A stretch of 64,000 bases of DNA, from NCBI GenBank assembly GCA_012934845.2, contig WNNJ02002047.1, positions 1 through 64,000 on the forward strand. The letters run 5' to 3'. The notes below the pieces were generated by a model that was given only the letters and a program-made list of their open reading frames with translations, did not search any database and was not told the DNA's origin. Every line of letters begins with the position of its first letter. The stretch's first letter is position 1. A program made the translations under genes and the position numbers. Shown one piece after another: positions 50,780-61,753 of the stretch. This DNA is from Pomphorhynchus laevis (Eukaryota; Acanthocephala; Palaeacanthocephala; Echinorhynchida; Pomphorhynchidae).

Positions 50780-53210
50780 CCTGGTTAGTTAAAACAATAA
50801 TTATTTAAAGAATAAACGTAACGAAGACAAAATTTACAATAAAGAAAAATATAAAACAAGTCAATGGATAATTTAGTCTACTCTAAAACACTTGTTGTTT
50901 ATTCAATATCAATTTTGTAATTTATCATCAATATTTTTATATTTTTATGCATATTTTTTTATTATATTTCTCTCAAATATTTATTTTCTTTTGAATTGAA
51001 TTTATTCTTGTCGAAGATTATTTTTTGATTACTATCTAAATAATAATCAATATTAGAAAATTTTTGGCGCAATTATTGATCGCTTTTTTTAAATAATAAT
51101 CATAAAACGTTTCCGACAAAAGTAAAGTCATTTCAGTTGATAATAAAATGAACTATCGAAGTATAGATTATAATTTGATGATGTTTTTCATAAACCAATA
51201 TGGTAAAGATGCAATTTTAAGCACATATATCTCAAAGTAATATATTTTTGATTTATATTCGTATAAATAACAAGATTTGCAGGACTAAACGTTACTAAAA
51301 TCGAAATGAATTTATAACAGCATAAGGTCTATATGATTACAAAATATACGGTAGTTTAAATTTAGAAATTAAATTATTAATTGATTTATAAATTAAAATA
51401 ATTCTAAAAATGAAATATAAAACCGAATTATATGCACAAGTTATATTAAACAAGATTTGTATAACTAATGTACTAGAGATATTTCATATACGCCATAATT
51501 ATACAAATAAAATAATCAAAAACTATTATCAAAAATGAAATTTGTTATAAAAACACGTTTTTATTAAACACAGTTATTATAAAAATCATTTAAATAAAAA
51601 TTATATTTTGGAAAGAAAAAGTCAGGAAGCATATTATTTATGTATAAAAATAAAAGTATAATGTTGCTTTAATAACAAAATTGATATTGATTTAATAACA
51701 AATATCTTTGAATAATAATATTTTATTTCATTTGCTGTGTTTAATTTCTTTTTTGCTGTAATTCGTGTATTAGTTACGTTTATTCTTTAAGTAATTCTTA
51801 TTTAATTATTCTGATATAATTAGTTAATTTCATAGCGTTTTGCTGTTATTGCATATTTTTATCTTAACACGATGAACAACTAACTATTTGCTTTGAGCAA
51901 ATTTCTAGAAACACTGTTTTATTGTAAAACGTTTTGTTCTTTTATTTATTGTGAAACATTTGGATAGCTGACAGGAGGTAGCTATCAAAAATTCGGCTAA
52001 TTTTTATTACAAAAAATTATTTCACTCTGTTGTTCATTCAATAATTACAAAATTATTGAAATTAATAATTACAAAATTAATTATTTATAATTTGTAATTA
52101 ATATTTATAAAATCAGTTTTATTATAAAGCCATATACCCTTATGTTTAAAGAAGCTATATAGGAATTGTTAAATAACTTTATCAATTCTTCTTGTCTAGC
52201 TAATTAAATTGTATGAACTATAAAATTTATGGTTAACGAAATAATATCAGTTTTAAGTTGTATATTTTATCTAAGCTATGCCAAATTTTAAGGCAAATAT
52301 ATAAACGTTTATTGTTCGATTATTTATTACTTATACCTGATATTGTACCATTAATATCAGAACCCTGAAAGCAAACAATACTAAAACGATTTTTATGATA
52401 CTGAAATTCGAAATAAAAATTTAAAATGCTATTTAAATTGACCGATAAAACAATGAGCACGTTGTTCTCAATTAGTAACTACATATATTGTCAAAGAAAA
52501 TTTTCTATTATACGTAATTAATATAACAGGTCATTCAGTTTGATGCTTATAATGACTAATATCAATAACATATGTGAAATTGATACCGCTATAAACATTT
52601 CTTTTTGTGTAATTTTAGGCTTTGGTGACATAATATTTCATTCGGCGACTGTAAAGAAGATGGTATAATACTGACTTCAAATTGCAATTGTACATTGTAG
52701 AGACTATATATGTTTCCTTTTATGGTTCATTCTAATTCATCCTTGTGATATTTGTTTTTGACACTATAAAGCGTAAGCAGTACGGTTACCAAAACCGTGT
52801 TTTTCTTTTATTGGGAATATTGACGCATCAAATTTTCTGCTTTAGTAGTAGCTCTTTCTACAGCTACAAAAATTGTATTTTAAATAACATACCATATGAT
52901 ATGGCAATAACAAGAAGCATTGATAGTTTAATTTCATTTGCGATTATGAACTTTTATAACTTACGAAACAACATGACCTAAAAGTTTTTTCAAAAACGTT
53001 TTTGTTTAACATATTTTGAACTGTGCACAGCATCTAAACAGACAAATCTTATTTTAATATGAATTACGTATTCATTATTCGATGCTGATTGATCGAAATT
53101 TGATCTGGTCTGCTGTAAATAGCAATGCTTTGGTAAATCTTGAAATCAAGTATTAATTTCTTGGTGAAAAGACGATTTCTCACATTTCTTCATTATTTAC
53201 ACAAATGTCA
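50780..53210. other. AT-rich intergenic stretch
   Basis: No gene, RNA or repeat recognised. It lies between the convergent 3' ends of the RBM5/10-like and ITPA genes. I looked here for a missing G-patch exon and did not find one. Confidence 0.5.
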
Positions 53211-53271
53211 TCTAAATTTCATAGGATATCACTCTTAACAAGTAGTATAATCCATCTTTATTGGTATGCAC

Positions 53272-53757
53272 TACGATAAAGTGATGATTGTCCATATCAG
53301 CTGTGTTATTCGATAACTTAGATGCAAGTGTTTCGACAAAGTAATGATTGTCCATATCAGCTGTGTCATTTGATAACTTAGATGCAAGTGTTTCGACAAA
53401 GTGATGATTGTCCATATCAGCTGTGCCATTCGATAGCTTAGATGCAAGTGTTTCGACAAAGTGATGATTGTCCATATCAGATGTGTCATTTGATAACTTA
53501 GATGCAATTGTTTCGACAAAGTGATGATTGTCCATATCAGCTGTGTCATGCGATAACTTAGATGCAAGTGTTTCGACAAAGTGATAATTGTCCATATCAG
53601 CTGTGTTATTCGATAACTTAGATGCAAGTGTTTCGACAAAGTGATGATTGTCCATATCAGCTGTGTCATTCGATAACTTAGATGCAAGTGTTTCAACAAA
53701 GTGATGATTGTCCATATCAGCTGTGTCATTCGATAACTTAGATGCAAGTATTTTCAA
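53272..53757 (-). repeat. 60-bp minisatellite, eight units, open on the minus strand
   Basis: Eight head-to-tail 60-bp units (starting about 53281, 53341, 53401 and so on) differ at only a few positions each. On the minus strand the array is open in two frames, one giving a 20-residue repeat ETLASKLSNDTADMDNHHFV. Substitutions between units often change the amino acid, so coding selection is not evident. No start context or homology supports a gene. Confidence 0.85.
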
Positions 53758-54284
53758 CGAAACATCATCCTTATGAAACAGAAACTATACGGTTTGAAAC
53801 GTACTTGTAGTGACGGTGGTGACTGAGGGGCCCAGTTCTTTGTTATACAATGTATTATTTTTAATACGTCTTTTTGTGTTTTATTTTCATAAAAAAGATG
53901 TACTATTTTTATAAAGCTTTTGGCACTAAAACCTTGCAAAGATATAAATGATATGTTATTTATATATCATTTATATAATCATTTACATGATATATAAATG
54001 GTATATATGTGACAGTCACTTTAAAATGCTTAATTATAATAATTAACATTAAAAAAATATGGAATGGTCACTAAACTCACTTTTATAGATTTTACCGTTA
54101 GGTAGACTATCTATTTATGTTCATGATGAAAATGAATATAAACAGTAGACAAGTGAATTGCTAATTTGACGAGGAAACACGTAAACAATTTGAAAATCAC
54201 CGAAACATGATGAACAAATAAGTATTAAATTTGTAATTTTGGAGACGGATCAAACAATATATTTATTTGGCCACTGCCAGGGCA

Positions 54285-54291
54285 TCATCAG
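54285..54291 (-). other. CTGATGA box of a possible decayed hammerhead
   Basis: Minus-strand CTGATGA is followed by TGCCCTGGCAGTGGCCAAA, i.e. a GCC/GGC stem and CAAA in place of GAAA. A weak match. Confidence 0.3.
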
Positions 54292-54815
54292 AAACCATAA
54301 CACAATTTGTTCAACAAAATAAGAATGAATTTATTTATTTTGTTGATCTTGCTTCAAAATTCCAAATTTAATAAATAGATAAGAATCATTTAGTTTTAAA
54401 AAGTATTAATTCGTGTATCAAAGTTACCCACATAAAAGTTTTTTTATTAATGGTGTCATTGAGGACTTTATCAATAAAGAACGTTATCAACAAAAAATTA
54501 ACATCAATATCAACTCCAACCTTATCAACTTATTAATATTATGATGGTAATATTTTATTATAATCGATTTAGCGAAATTCGATTCTTGGCAAATAAATTG
54601 TTGGTTGTTCATTTTATTCTGATTTGAAATGAAATGGACCTATATTGTTTAACTATGTATATATATTTAAAATATATTAAAATATATGTGTTTTGTTCAA
54701 TTCTACAAATTTAACTTCTGAAATGATATTGCATAACATAAAAACTTTTTTCTATCGATCATTTTTCGTGATGTTATCAGCATATTGGCACAACAAGTAC
54801 ATATAGAATAATAGA

Positions 54816-54821
54816 TTTATT
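54816..54821 (-). promoter_or_regulatory. Polyadenylation signal of ITPA
   Basis: AATAAA on the minus strand, about 62 bp after the stop codon. Confidence 0.6.
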
Positions 54822-54882
54822 CAACATTTTAAAGGTGATAAACGGCACTCCAGTTTTTTCATTATGACACATTATTTAATGA

Positions 54883-55166
54883 TCATGTAGTGTTTATAAA
54901 GTACTCTGAAAATGTGTGTAATGCCTTTGATCGATGAGAAATTGAATTCTTTTCGTCGATGGTCATTTCACCAAATGTCTTGTTTTGTCCATAAGGCTTG
55001 AAACACGGATCCCAACCAAATGTAGTGACACCTTTGGGTTCAACTATTTCACCGTCTATTTGCCCAGTAAATAATTTAATCTCTGACGTATCAGCATTTC
55101 CAAATGCAAGCGTACAAGTCGCATAGGCTGACTTATCTTCAAATCCATGAAGCAATCTGTACAAAC
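54883..55166 (-). CDS. ITPA: Inosine triphosphate pyrophosphatase, last coding exon
   Basis: The exon reads LYRLLHGFEDKSAYATC, then FGWDPCFKPYG, then EKNSISHRSKAL and ends FINTT with TGA at 54885-54883. These are the C-terminal blocks of the HAM1/ITPA family: FEDKSA, FGWDPxF (substrate pocket) and SHR (the base-recognition motif). The enzyme hydrolyses ITP, dITP and XTP to monophosphates and keeps deaminated purines out of nucleic acids. The acceptor is GTTAAG, exon start 55166. The upstream exons (N-terminal TGN motif, catalytic acidic residues) were not found to the right within the window; they may lie past the transposon block or beyond the edge. Confidence 0.9.
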
Positions 55167-55506
55167 CTTAACGATAAAGAAAATGAGTAAACAAATATTA
55201 ATTATTTCCATTTAAAACATTAATTATATCTAATGTAGTGATATTTCACCATTGTCAATATCTACGTTTCTGGCTTGTTGGAATTATCATTTATTTCTGT
55301 CAGGTCAAGTTTAACTTGTAACAATTTTGATATTTGGTTTCGTCATTTTTGATATAATCTTATCACGACAGATCGTCTACAGTGATTATTTTATTTTTAA
55401 AGTAACTTTTTTCTATCAATTAAAAGTTGCTTCCCAAAGAAATCCAGACACAAATCAAATATATTTGTTAAAAAATACTAAACCCACAATCTTCTTCCAT
55501 TTCAAA

Positions 55507-55715
55507 TATATATTATTACAGGAACAAAGAAGAAAATATCCTTTATTTGATTAAAATTCTATATTTCGATAGCTCCTGCTATCATCATCAGGATTACAAT
55601 AAAATGTTTCACTCCTTTTTTTGTAATCCTGATGATGATAGCAGGAGCTATCGAAATATATAATTTTTTATCAAATAAAGGATATTTTCTTCTTCGCTCT
55701 TGTAATAATATAAAT
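55507..55715. repeat. Inverted repeat carrying two hammerhead-type cores
   Basis: Arms of about 93 bp (55507-55600 and 55621-55715) are nearly perfect complements with a 20-bp loop. In the right arm: CTGATGA (55629-55635), one T, GATAGC, loop AGGA, GCTATC, GAAA (55653-55656). The left arm has the same core on the minus strand (55591-55564). See the findings. Confidence 0.85.
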
Positions 55716-55854
55716 ATATTTGTGATAAGTTCAGTAATTGCGCAAATATTTGCATTTACTAAGGAAAAAGCGACTTTACTGTGGTAATAATATTAAAAGT
55801 ATATTTAAATAAAAATAACTTAAAAACTGGTGATCAAGAGAGAACAACAATAAA

Positions 55855-56940
55855 TGCTTACTAGTTTCGCCTTTCGACTTTTCAAAACAATTTCTCTACA
55901 CAATTTCTCAACTACCACATTCGCTCTCATAATGACATACTGTTGTACAGTCGGGAAGAATTTTGCTGTTTGTCTTTAGCCATTTTCGTTCCAGTGATAG
56001 TAGGTGTTTTTAATTCATCCATACTCACTGTATGTCATTAACTGTCCTTGTCATTTGATCTCTTCAATTTTTCTCATTTCAGCGCTTTTATAATCACTAC
56101 CAATAATGGTGTATTTTATATTGTCGTTACCATTGTGCATTTAAACAATGTGCTTCACTAGTGTATCAGAGTTGTTGCTGTCTGTCTGTTTCATTTTTGC
56201 TTTACTATCTGATCTCATGTTATTAGGTCTAAGGCTTAGGCATCTTACTGTTTCGCCAACATATTGAACGCTACATAAATCACATTCTCCAAAGTATACA
56301 ACATTTGGTGTTTTACAATTATTTTCATTTTTTATTCTGTATTCCGACTTAGTGTATGTGCTGTTAAAATTACACTCTTCTTGGAAAACACTCCAAGTTT
56401 TGCAACGTGGTCGTTTGCATCCATGACATTTTCAAACTATTGTAATATTTTTAGTTTTTCCCAGTTTGGATCGCACAAGATAGCTGCGGATCGTGTTATT
56501 AGACAAGATTATACTTTTGGCTCTTTGCCTTTAAGATTCTTTAGTTTACATACTGATTTATAAGCTGATAACAGTTCACGATTCAAATTTCTTAATGCTG
56601 GATGGTAGGGAAGCGTAACCACGTTTTTAGATATATCATTTTCTTTCTTGATAAGCCAAAACTTCCTTTCTTGTCTTCTGATTTTATTAAGTTGTTTATA
56701 TATTTAATTACTCCTATAGCCTCTAAAAATTAAATGTGTCATTAACAACCCAATATTTGTTTCAAAATCAACATTTCTATTACATATCCTTCTTATACGT
56801 AGGGCATAATTAAATATGACTGATCTTTTAACGGTATTGGTATGCCTGCTGTTATGATATAGGTACATGTTTTTCGACTCCGGCTTTTTGTATAGTGTAG
56901 TATACCAAATGTCACCTGTTAGAGACATTGTCGTGTTTAA
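55855..56940 (-). mobile_element. Penelope-like element fragment
   Basis: Minus strand: 56928-56704 has IWYTTLYKKPESKNMYLYH and YALRIRRICNRNVDF, the RT-connector region; about 56290-56190 has VYFGECDLCSVQYVGETVR, the GIY-YIG nuclease. The 3' end near 55890-55862 has AAGTCGAAAGGCGAAAC, a hammerhead-type stem and GAAA. The frames are broken and the 5' RT is missing. Confidence 0.75.
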
Positions 56941-57011
56941 AAAAATTAATGATCATCGTGCTGGTATGTAAATTATAGTGCTCTGTAATTGTTGAGGGTT
57001 ACCAGTTTGTT

Positions 57012-58195
57012 TTAATCTCCCTCGACCTCTTCTCTGCCTTCGACATTGTCGACCACTCCGTTCTCCTTTATCGCCTTCGTTATGATTACGGCTTTTCTTC
57101 TTCCTCCGTAGCATGGTTTGCCTCATATCTATCTGACCGTCCCTATCGCGTCTTTTCTAACTCATTATCATCACCTTTCATCCCTATTTTTTTGCAGGGT
57201 CCCGCAAGGTTCAGTCCTAGGTCCCCTGCTTGTCTCTGTTCTGTTTGGCGATATTCTCCGTTTGTCAAACCTTACTCCTTTAATGTCATGCAATACGCTG
57301 ATGACATCCTCATCTATGCTCGGTCACCCGCACATCGCATACACGATATCGGCATTTCTGCCTCCAACTGTCTTTCTTCTATCTACGAACTTCTCTCCAA
57401 TCTCTATCTCGTTCTAAACCCCGACAAGTCCAAAATAATGTGGATTCTCCCCCGTAAACCAAATATATATCATCTCACTGTATCTTTTGCCTCATTGATC
57501 ATTCCATAGTACACAATCTCACTTTCTTAGGCTTCCATTTCGATAATCACCTTTCCCTTAAACCCTTCGTTCGTGACAAGGTCCGCTCGTCTAACTTAAT
57601 TCTCCGTGACATCCGCCGTATCCGGCTCCCTTATCGACTTCCGTTCTTGTATGTCTCTTCTTTCATCGCTTCTTTCCCCTAAAATCGATTACTGCCTTAG
57701 CCTTTGTCCAATTCTCCAAAATATATCATCCTACCCCTACAACGAATAATCAACTCCGCCGTTCGAGTGCTCTTTCGTCTCCGTCGCTTCGACCACACAT
57801 CCACATATCTTGCCCAACTCTCCTGGCCCACCATCCACATCCGCATCAAACTTCGCCTTCTTCTCGTAACTTTTCGTCTCATCGCTGTCGGCTCCCCATC
57901 GTTCATCAACCTTCATTTCTTAGACGACACTCGCCCCACCTCGCTATAGCTGCGTTCTCGTAATTCCCTCTTACTCCACGTTCCCAATTACTCCAACAAC
58001 TACGGTCTCCGATCTTTCCTCGTCGCCGCTTCACTCGCCTGGAATCAACTTCCTCTCGACGTCCGCCGCGCTCCCTTTTTTATCACATTCAAACATCTCC
58101 TCCGTTCACACCTTCTGGACACATAATTTACATGTTTGCTTGTTGTTGTCATGTAAGCGTGCGCTGGCACGCATTTGCCACGTTAAAAATAAATC
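57012..58195 (+). mobile_element. CR1/L2-like LINE, copy E (5'-truncated, plus strand)
   Basis: It begins inside RT motif A (SLDLFSAFDIVDHS-type sequence) and continues with GVPQGSVLGPLL at about 57207-57240 and QYADDILIYARSPAH in the frame 57192-57509. The C-terminal tail is in other frames, and the tail GCGTGCGCTGGCACGCATTT then GCCACGTTAAA sits at about 58155-58190. At least three frame changes are visible. Inserted opposite to copies A-D. Confidence 0.87.
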
Positions 58196-58453
58196 TAATA
58201 TAAGGAACGCTCGCTTTCTGTTGCATTTGAAACATCCCTTTTTATCCGTATGATCACTTAATGAAGTACTCGATATTTTTTACTTTAATAATTTTTTAGA
58301 TTGATAATATGTTTTCATAAACATATCAAAAAAATTCAAGAGCTGGTAGGTAGAAACTGCTCACATGGGTTAGCCAATTTTACTATTCTTCTTAGTCCCC
58401 ATGATGCAGCAGGCGTTTCCTCGCTGTATCACAAATCCTATTTTTTGTTTTAG

Positions 58454-61079
58454 TCAAAATGATTCCCTTCGGTCCCCGTAGCTTCCGTAATTCGTCGGCC
58501 TATATGTTGTAAAAAAGTTTTGGTTGACTGCCCAAAGACTCCAGACGTTTCTACGACAATCGGTTCGAATAAGTATCGGTGTTATATTGAAGCGTAATGG
58601 CGTCGCTTGGAAGTTTCTGCCATTGTTGCCGCTGATCCTGTCTCGACAGCAGACCCGTTTATTGCGCTTGGGGCAAACGTGTCGACACATGTACAATCCC
58701 AGCACAAACTCATTCCTCGGGAAAATGGAAAGGTCGTAACTCCGTCTGGAAGTTTTCTGTCGCCTCTATCCAGACTTGAGGGTTCGAGCGTAGTTTCGAC
58801 GCCCGCTTTGCGGAGATTTATTTTAAATGTCATTGAACTCTTCGTGTCTTGGCAACCTTCCTTCTGCGTATCTGCAGGATAATCCATGCAAGCCAAGCTC
58901 ACCAACCTGTGCTCTACACCTGCACTGATGTGGCTCGCAAAGACAAGCACAAACTCGCAAGCCGACAGTGATGGGTAATGTCTCGTTATCCAAAAGAGTG
59001 CCAAACGATGGGATAGGGGCATAATGCAACAAGTATGCGCTCTCCTATTAAATAGTCACATTCAACAGCGCCCTGCACATCTGATCAGCATTTGAATACA
59101 AGCTACTTATCTTCAAATCATTTAGAATGATGTCCCATTCCTTTTGTATATCTCGGAATTCAGGAAATGAATTATCAACTCGCTGTCGCCACGCATCCAA
59201 GGCGTTTACCAACCCTTTCCCGAGCTCTAAACCGTCAATACGGGCGCAAATAGACGTAACTAGACTTTCGGTCTAATAGAGCGATGCGAGATATGCGGGA
59301 AGAGCCACGTCGTTTAGTTGTCTGAGACTCAATTAATCGTGTGACGTGGGAAGAATCGCTTGCTGCCATGCTAACGCATTGAAATCTATATTTAATATTT
59401 TCGACACAGATGATTTTACGAGTTGATCGAATTCTCGCAAAGAATCCTTGGCAATGTATGCTGGGCATGAACGCAGAACGTACAGCATTTTTGGAATGCA
59501 GAAGTAATTCTTAAGCAAGTAGAAAGCCGATGGTTGTCAATCTGAATCAAACGGTCACACATCAAGGCCAGCTCCCTACGTTTCGATACGACGCACAATT
59601 GCACTCCACCGCTGTCTAAAGGAGAACTCAAAACGGTACACGTCTGCCGAGGAACTGCTGTGCATGGAACTGTATTTCAAAAAGTACGTAAAACTTCCTT
59701 TTCCTCATCATTCGCATGGTTCAAAATCGTCAGTTCGCACTTTCCTGTGTTCAGGGACAAACCAACTCTTTCAAGATTCATTGACAGACGTCCAATGTCT
59801 TCCAACAATGAGTTGATGAGGCATCCTTATGTTGCGTCGTCCAAGTACCATACATTTAAGGCTGAATACACAGACTTAGCTATAGGATAAACAGCAAGTG
59901 AAAACAGAAGTGAACCGAAAGGGTCGCCTTGTTGAATGCCAGATAAAATAATGTGGGTTCCGTATATTAGCACCGTTCGATGTGCATAAGCTTGCCATAG
60001 TATTCTATAGCAATCTGAGATTCTCAACAGGGCCTCCTTGAGCATACAATCTCTTTGTAGAGTGTTAAAGGCATTCTTAATGTCTAGTTTTAAAAGGCCA
60101 CAAGGACTAGAACACGTGTCAATATATTTGCGAGTAGAGTGAACAGCCGCTTCGCACCCTCCTTTAGTAGCAAAACCCATTTTGAATAGGGCGTAATTGT
60201 GTGACCACTTTATAGGAGGTACTTTTTAAAGCAGATTTGCATGCCAGTCTGCGAAGGGTACAGCCTAACGCAATAGGCCTAACGCCTCCATCATGTTTCT
60301 GTAGGGCAGTCAGACACACGCCGTAAAAACACTGGAACTGAATAATCGGGAACCTCGCCAGAGAGGACCATGTTCGTAAACATGATCAGGGACGTAAGAA
60401 GTCTGGCCCCTGCTTTGTTGGCGTTAGGTTCGATTAAGGACACCAGGTGGCTTGGTCGCAATCCATCAGCACCAGCTGCAGATCCAGGTGCAAACAATTT
60501 CAGAATCCCCAGAATATCATTTTCAGTGACAACCAAGATGGGTGTATTAAAATCAGGCGGTGGTGGCAAAGATAAATTAGCAGGTTGTGGTGGATGCTTG
60601 TCAAGAAGTAGATCTAAGGTATTGGAATCATATGGGGCCATCGTCTCGTCTGAATAAATAATTCTCACCGTTCCACGGACATCTCGATCCGCCAGCTTCG
60701 CAGCGACACGTTTTCCTATGCGAACTTATGATAGGGTTATGTGTTTAAGCGTTTTGTTCGCTGGTAGTTTTGAGGGGATGGGAGGAATCGTCTTTGAAAT
60801 CATAAAATCCTCGGTTTGTCTTTTGACCTTAGTAGCACGTGTTACATTTTCCCCGTTAACGCATGATCGGTTTGGACAACGTAGCGTCCAATAGCAAAAG
60901 CATAGCAACCTGGTCAAGGAGCCTTCATCCTTGAGATTGATGGTATCCCTCAATAGACGATCGAGAGATTGGGCGACGCAGACGATATCACCTTTAGGAA
61001 TCCGCAGTAACACCTTGCGGCTTCGTCGACTTGCGTGACAGTAGAACGACAATCCGAAAAAGTTGGCTTGCGCAAACAT
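58454..61079 (-). mobile_element. Second RLE-type LINE clade, decayed
   Basis: Minus strand: an N-terminal piece is at 61079-60726. The RT start is at 60668-60291 (LLLDKHPPQP, then PGSAAGADGLRPSHL). The RT core is at 60180-59827: motif A LLKLDIKNAFNTLQRD, motif B GIQQGDPFGSLLFSL, motif C VWYLDDAT. The C-terminal domain is at 59022-58582: a LEP.......LPDGVT...........WDCTCVDTFAPS series that looks like a PD-(D/E)XK endonuclease. WYLDDAT with this C-terminus marks a clade different from the elements at 1-4.9 kb. Several stops and frameshifts are present. Confidence 0.78.
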
Positions 61080-61089
61080 TTACTACATC

Positions 61090-61530
61090 GTCATATTGGT
61101 ATCGCTGATGCTCGTCGTTTTGTGAGACCCACACTGCTCAAATGAAACCTAACCATGCAATCACCACGCCGGACTAGTTCTTACGACGATTTATGGTAGA
61201 ACATACAGGACATTGTATACGATCCCTTGTTTGCTAGTTGTCCTGACATTCGTCAGCGGCTCCTTTGATCTACAACCCATTGCTATAGTGGATACTGCCA
61301 CTAGCAGCATGTACGTTGAAAGTATTGTCACTCATCTGTTGTATGCTATGATCTCAATGTATGTATTTTATTGTATGTAGTAGTTATAATCAAGAAAGTT
61401 TAAATACTTTAATAAATTCCTTATTAACGAGTTTACTATTCTGCTGTGATGGGAATTGATTTTTATTTCACATTTGTGATATTGCGCCTTTCCACATGAC
61501 ATATTGTCATAATATCGCTACATAAATGTC
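61090..61530. other. Spacer
   Basis: No gene or repeat recognised. It lies between the RLE LINE 5' side and the outer PLE. Confidence 0.4.
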
Positions 61531-61743
61531 TTAATCCTCTATGCAGTGGTAAATTAATATACACGTTTTCTTAGCTTTATTTCCCGATGGCGTTTGTTTA
61601 ATATTTATATTAAAAGGTTTTCTTAATGATGTGAGGATTTCTTTCATCGTGTATCCTCTCGACTTTGAATGCGAAAATAATGTTTTAGTTTCCTCAAGTA
61701 CGTCGCTTTTTTTGTTGCATAGACGTTTTATTCGAAGATCTGC
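61531..61743 (-). pseudogene. Outer PLE, connector part (left of the nested insertion)
   Basis: Minus strand ADLRIKRLCNKKSDVLEETK, then SKSRGYTMKEILTSLRKPF, which is the segment PLE proteins have between RT and nuclease. It belongs with the RT piece on the other side of the inserted element. Confidence 0.65.
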
Positions 61744-61753
61744 ATTCATTATA

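Noticed and set aside
53272-53757. Possible CRISPR-like array
   Set aside because: The 60-bp units are contiguous with no variable spacers, and the genome is animal; it is a minisatellite.
49100-54880. G-patch exon for the RBM5/10-like gene
   Set aside because: I read for a GWR.G.GLG-type segment on the plus strand and found none; weak exons could still be missed.
55200-57000. Further ITPA exons
   Set aside because: The stretch holds a palindrome and a PLE fragment; no TGN or catalytic ITPA motif could be read on the minus strand.
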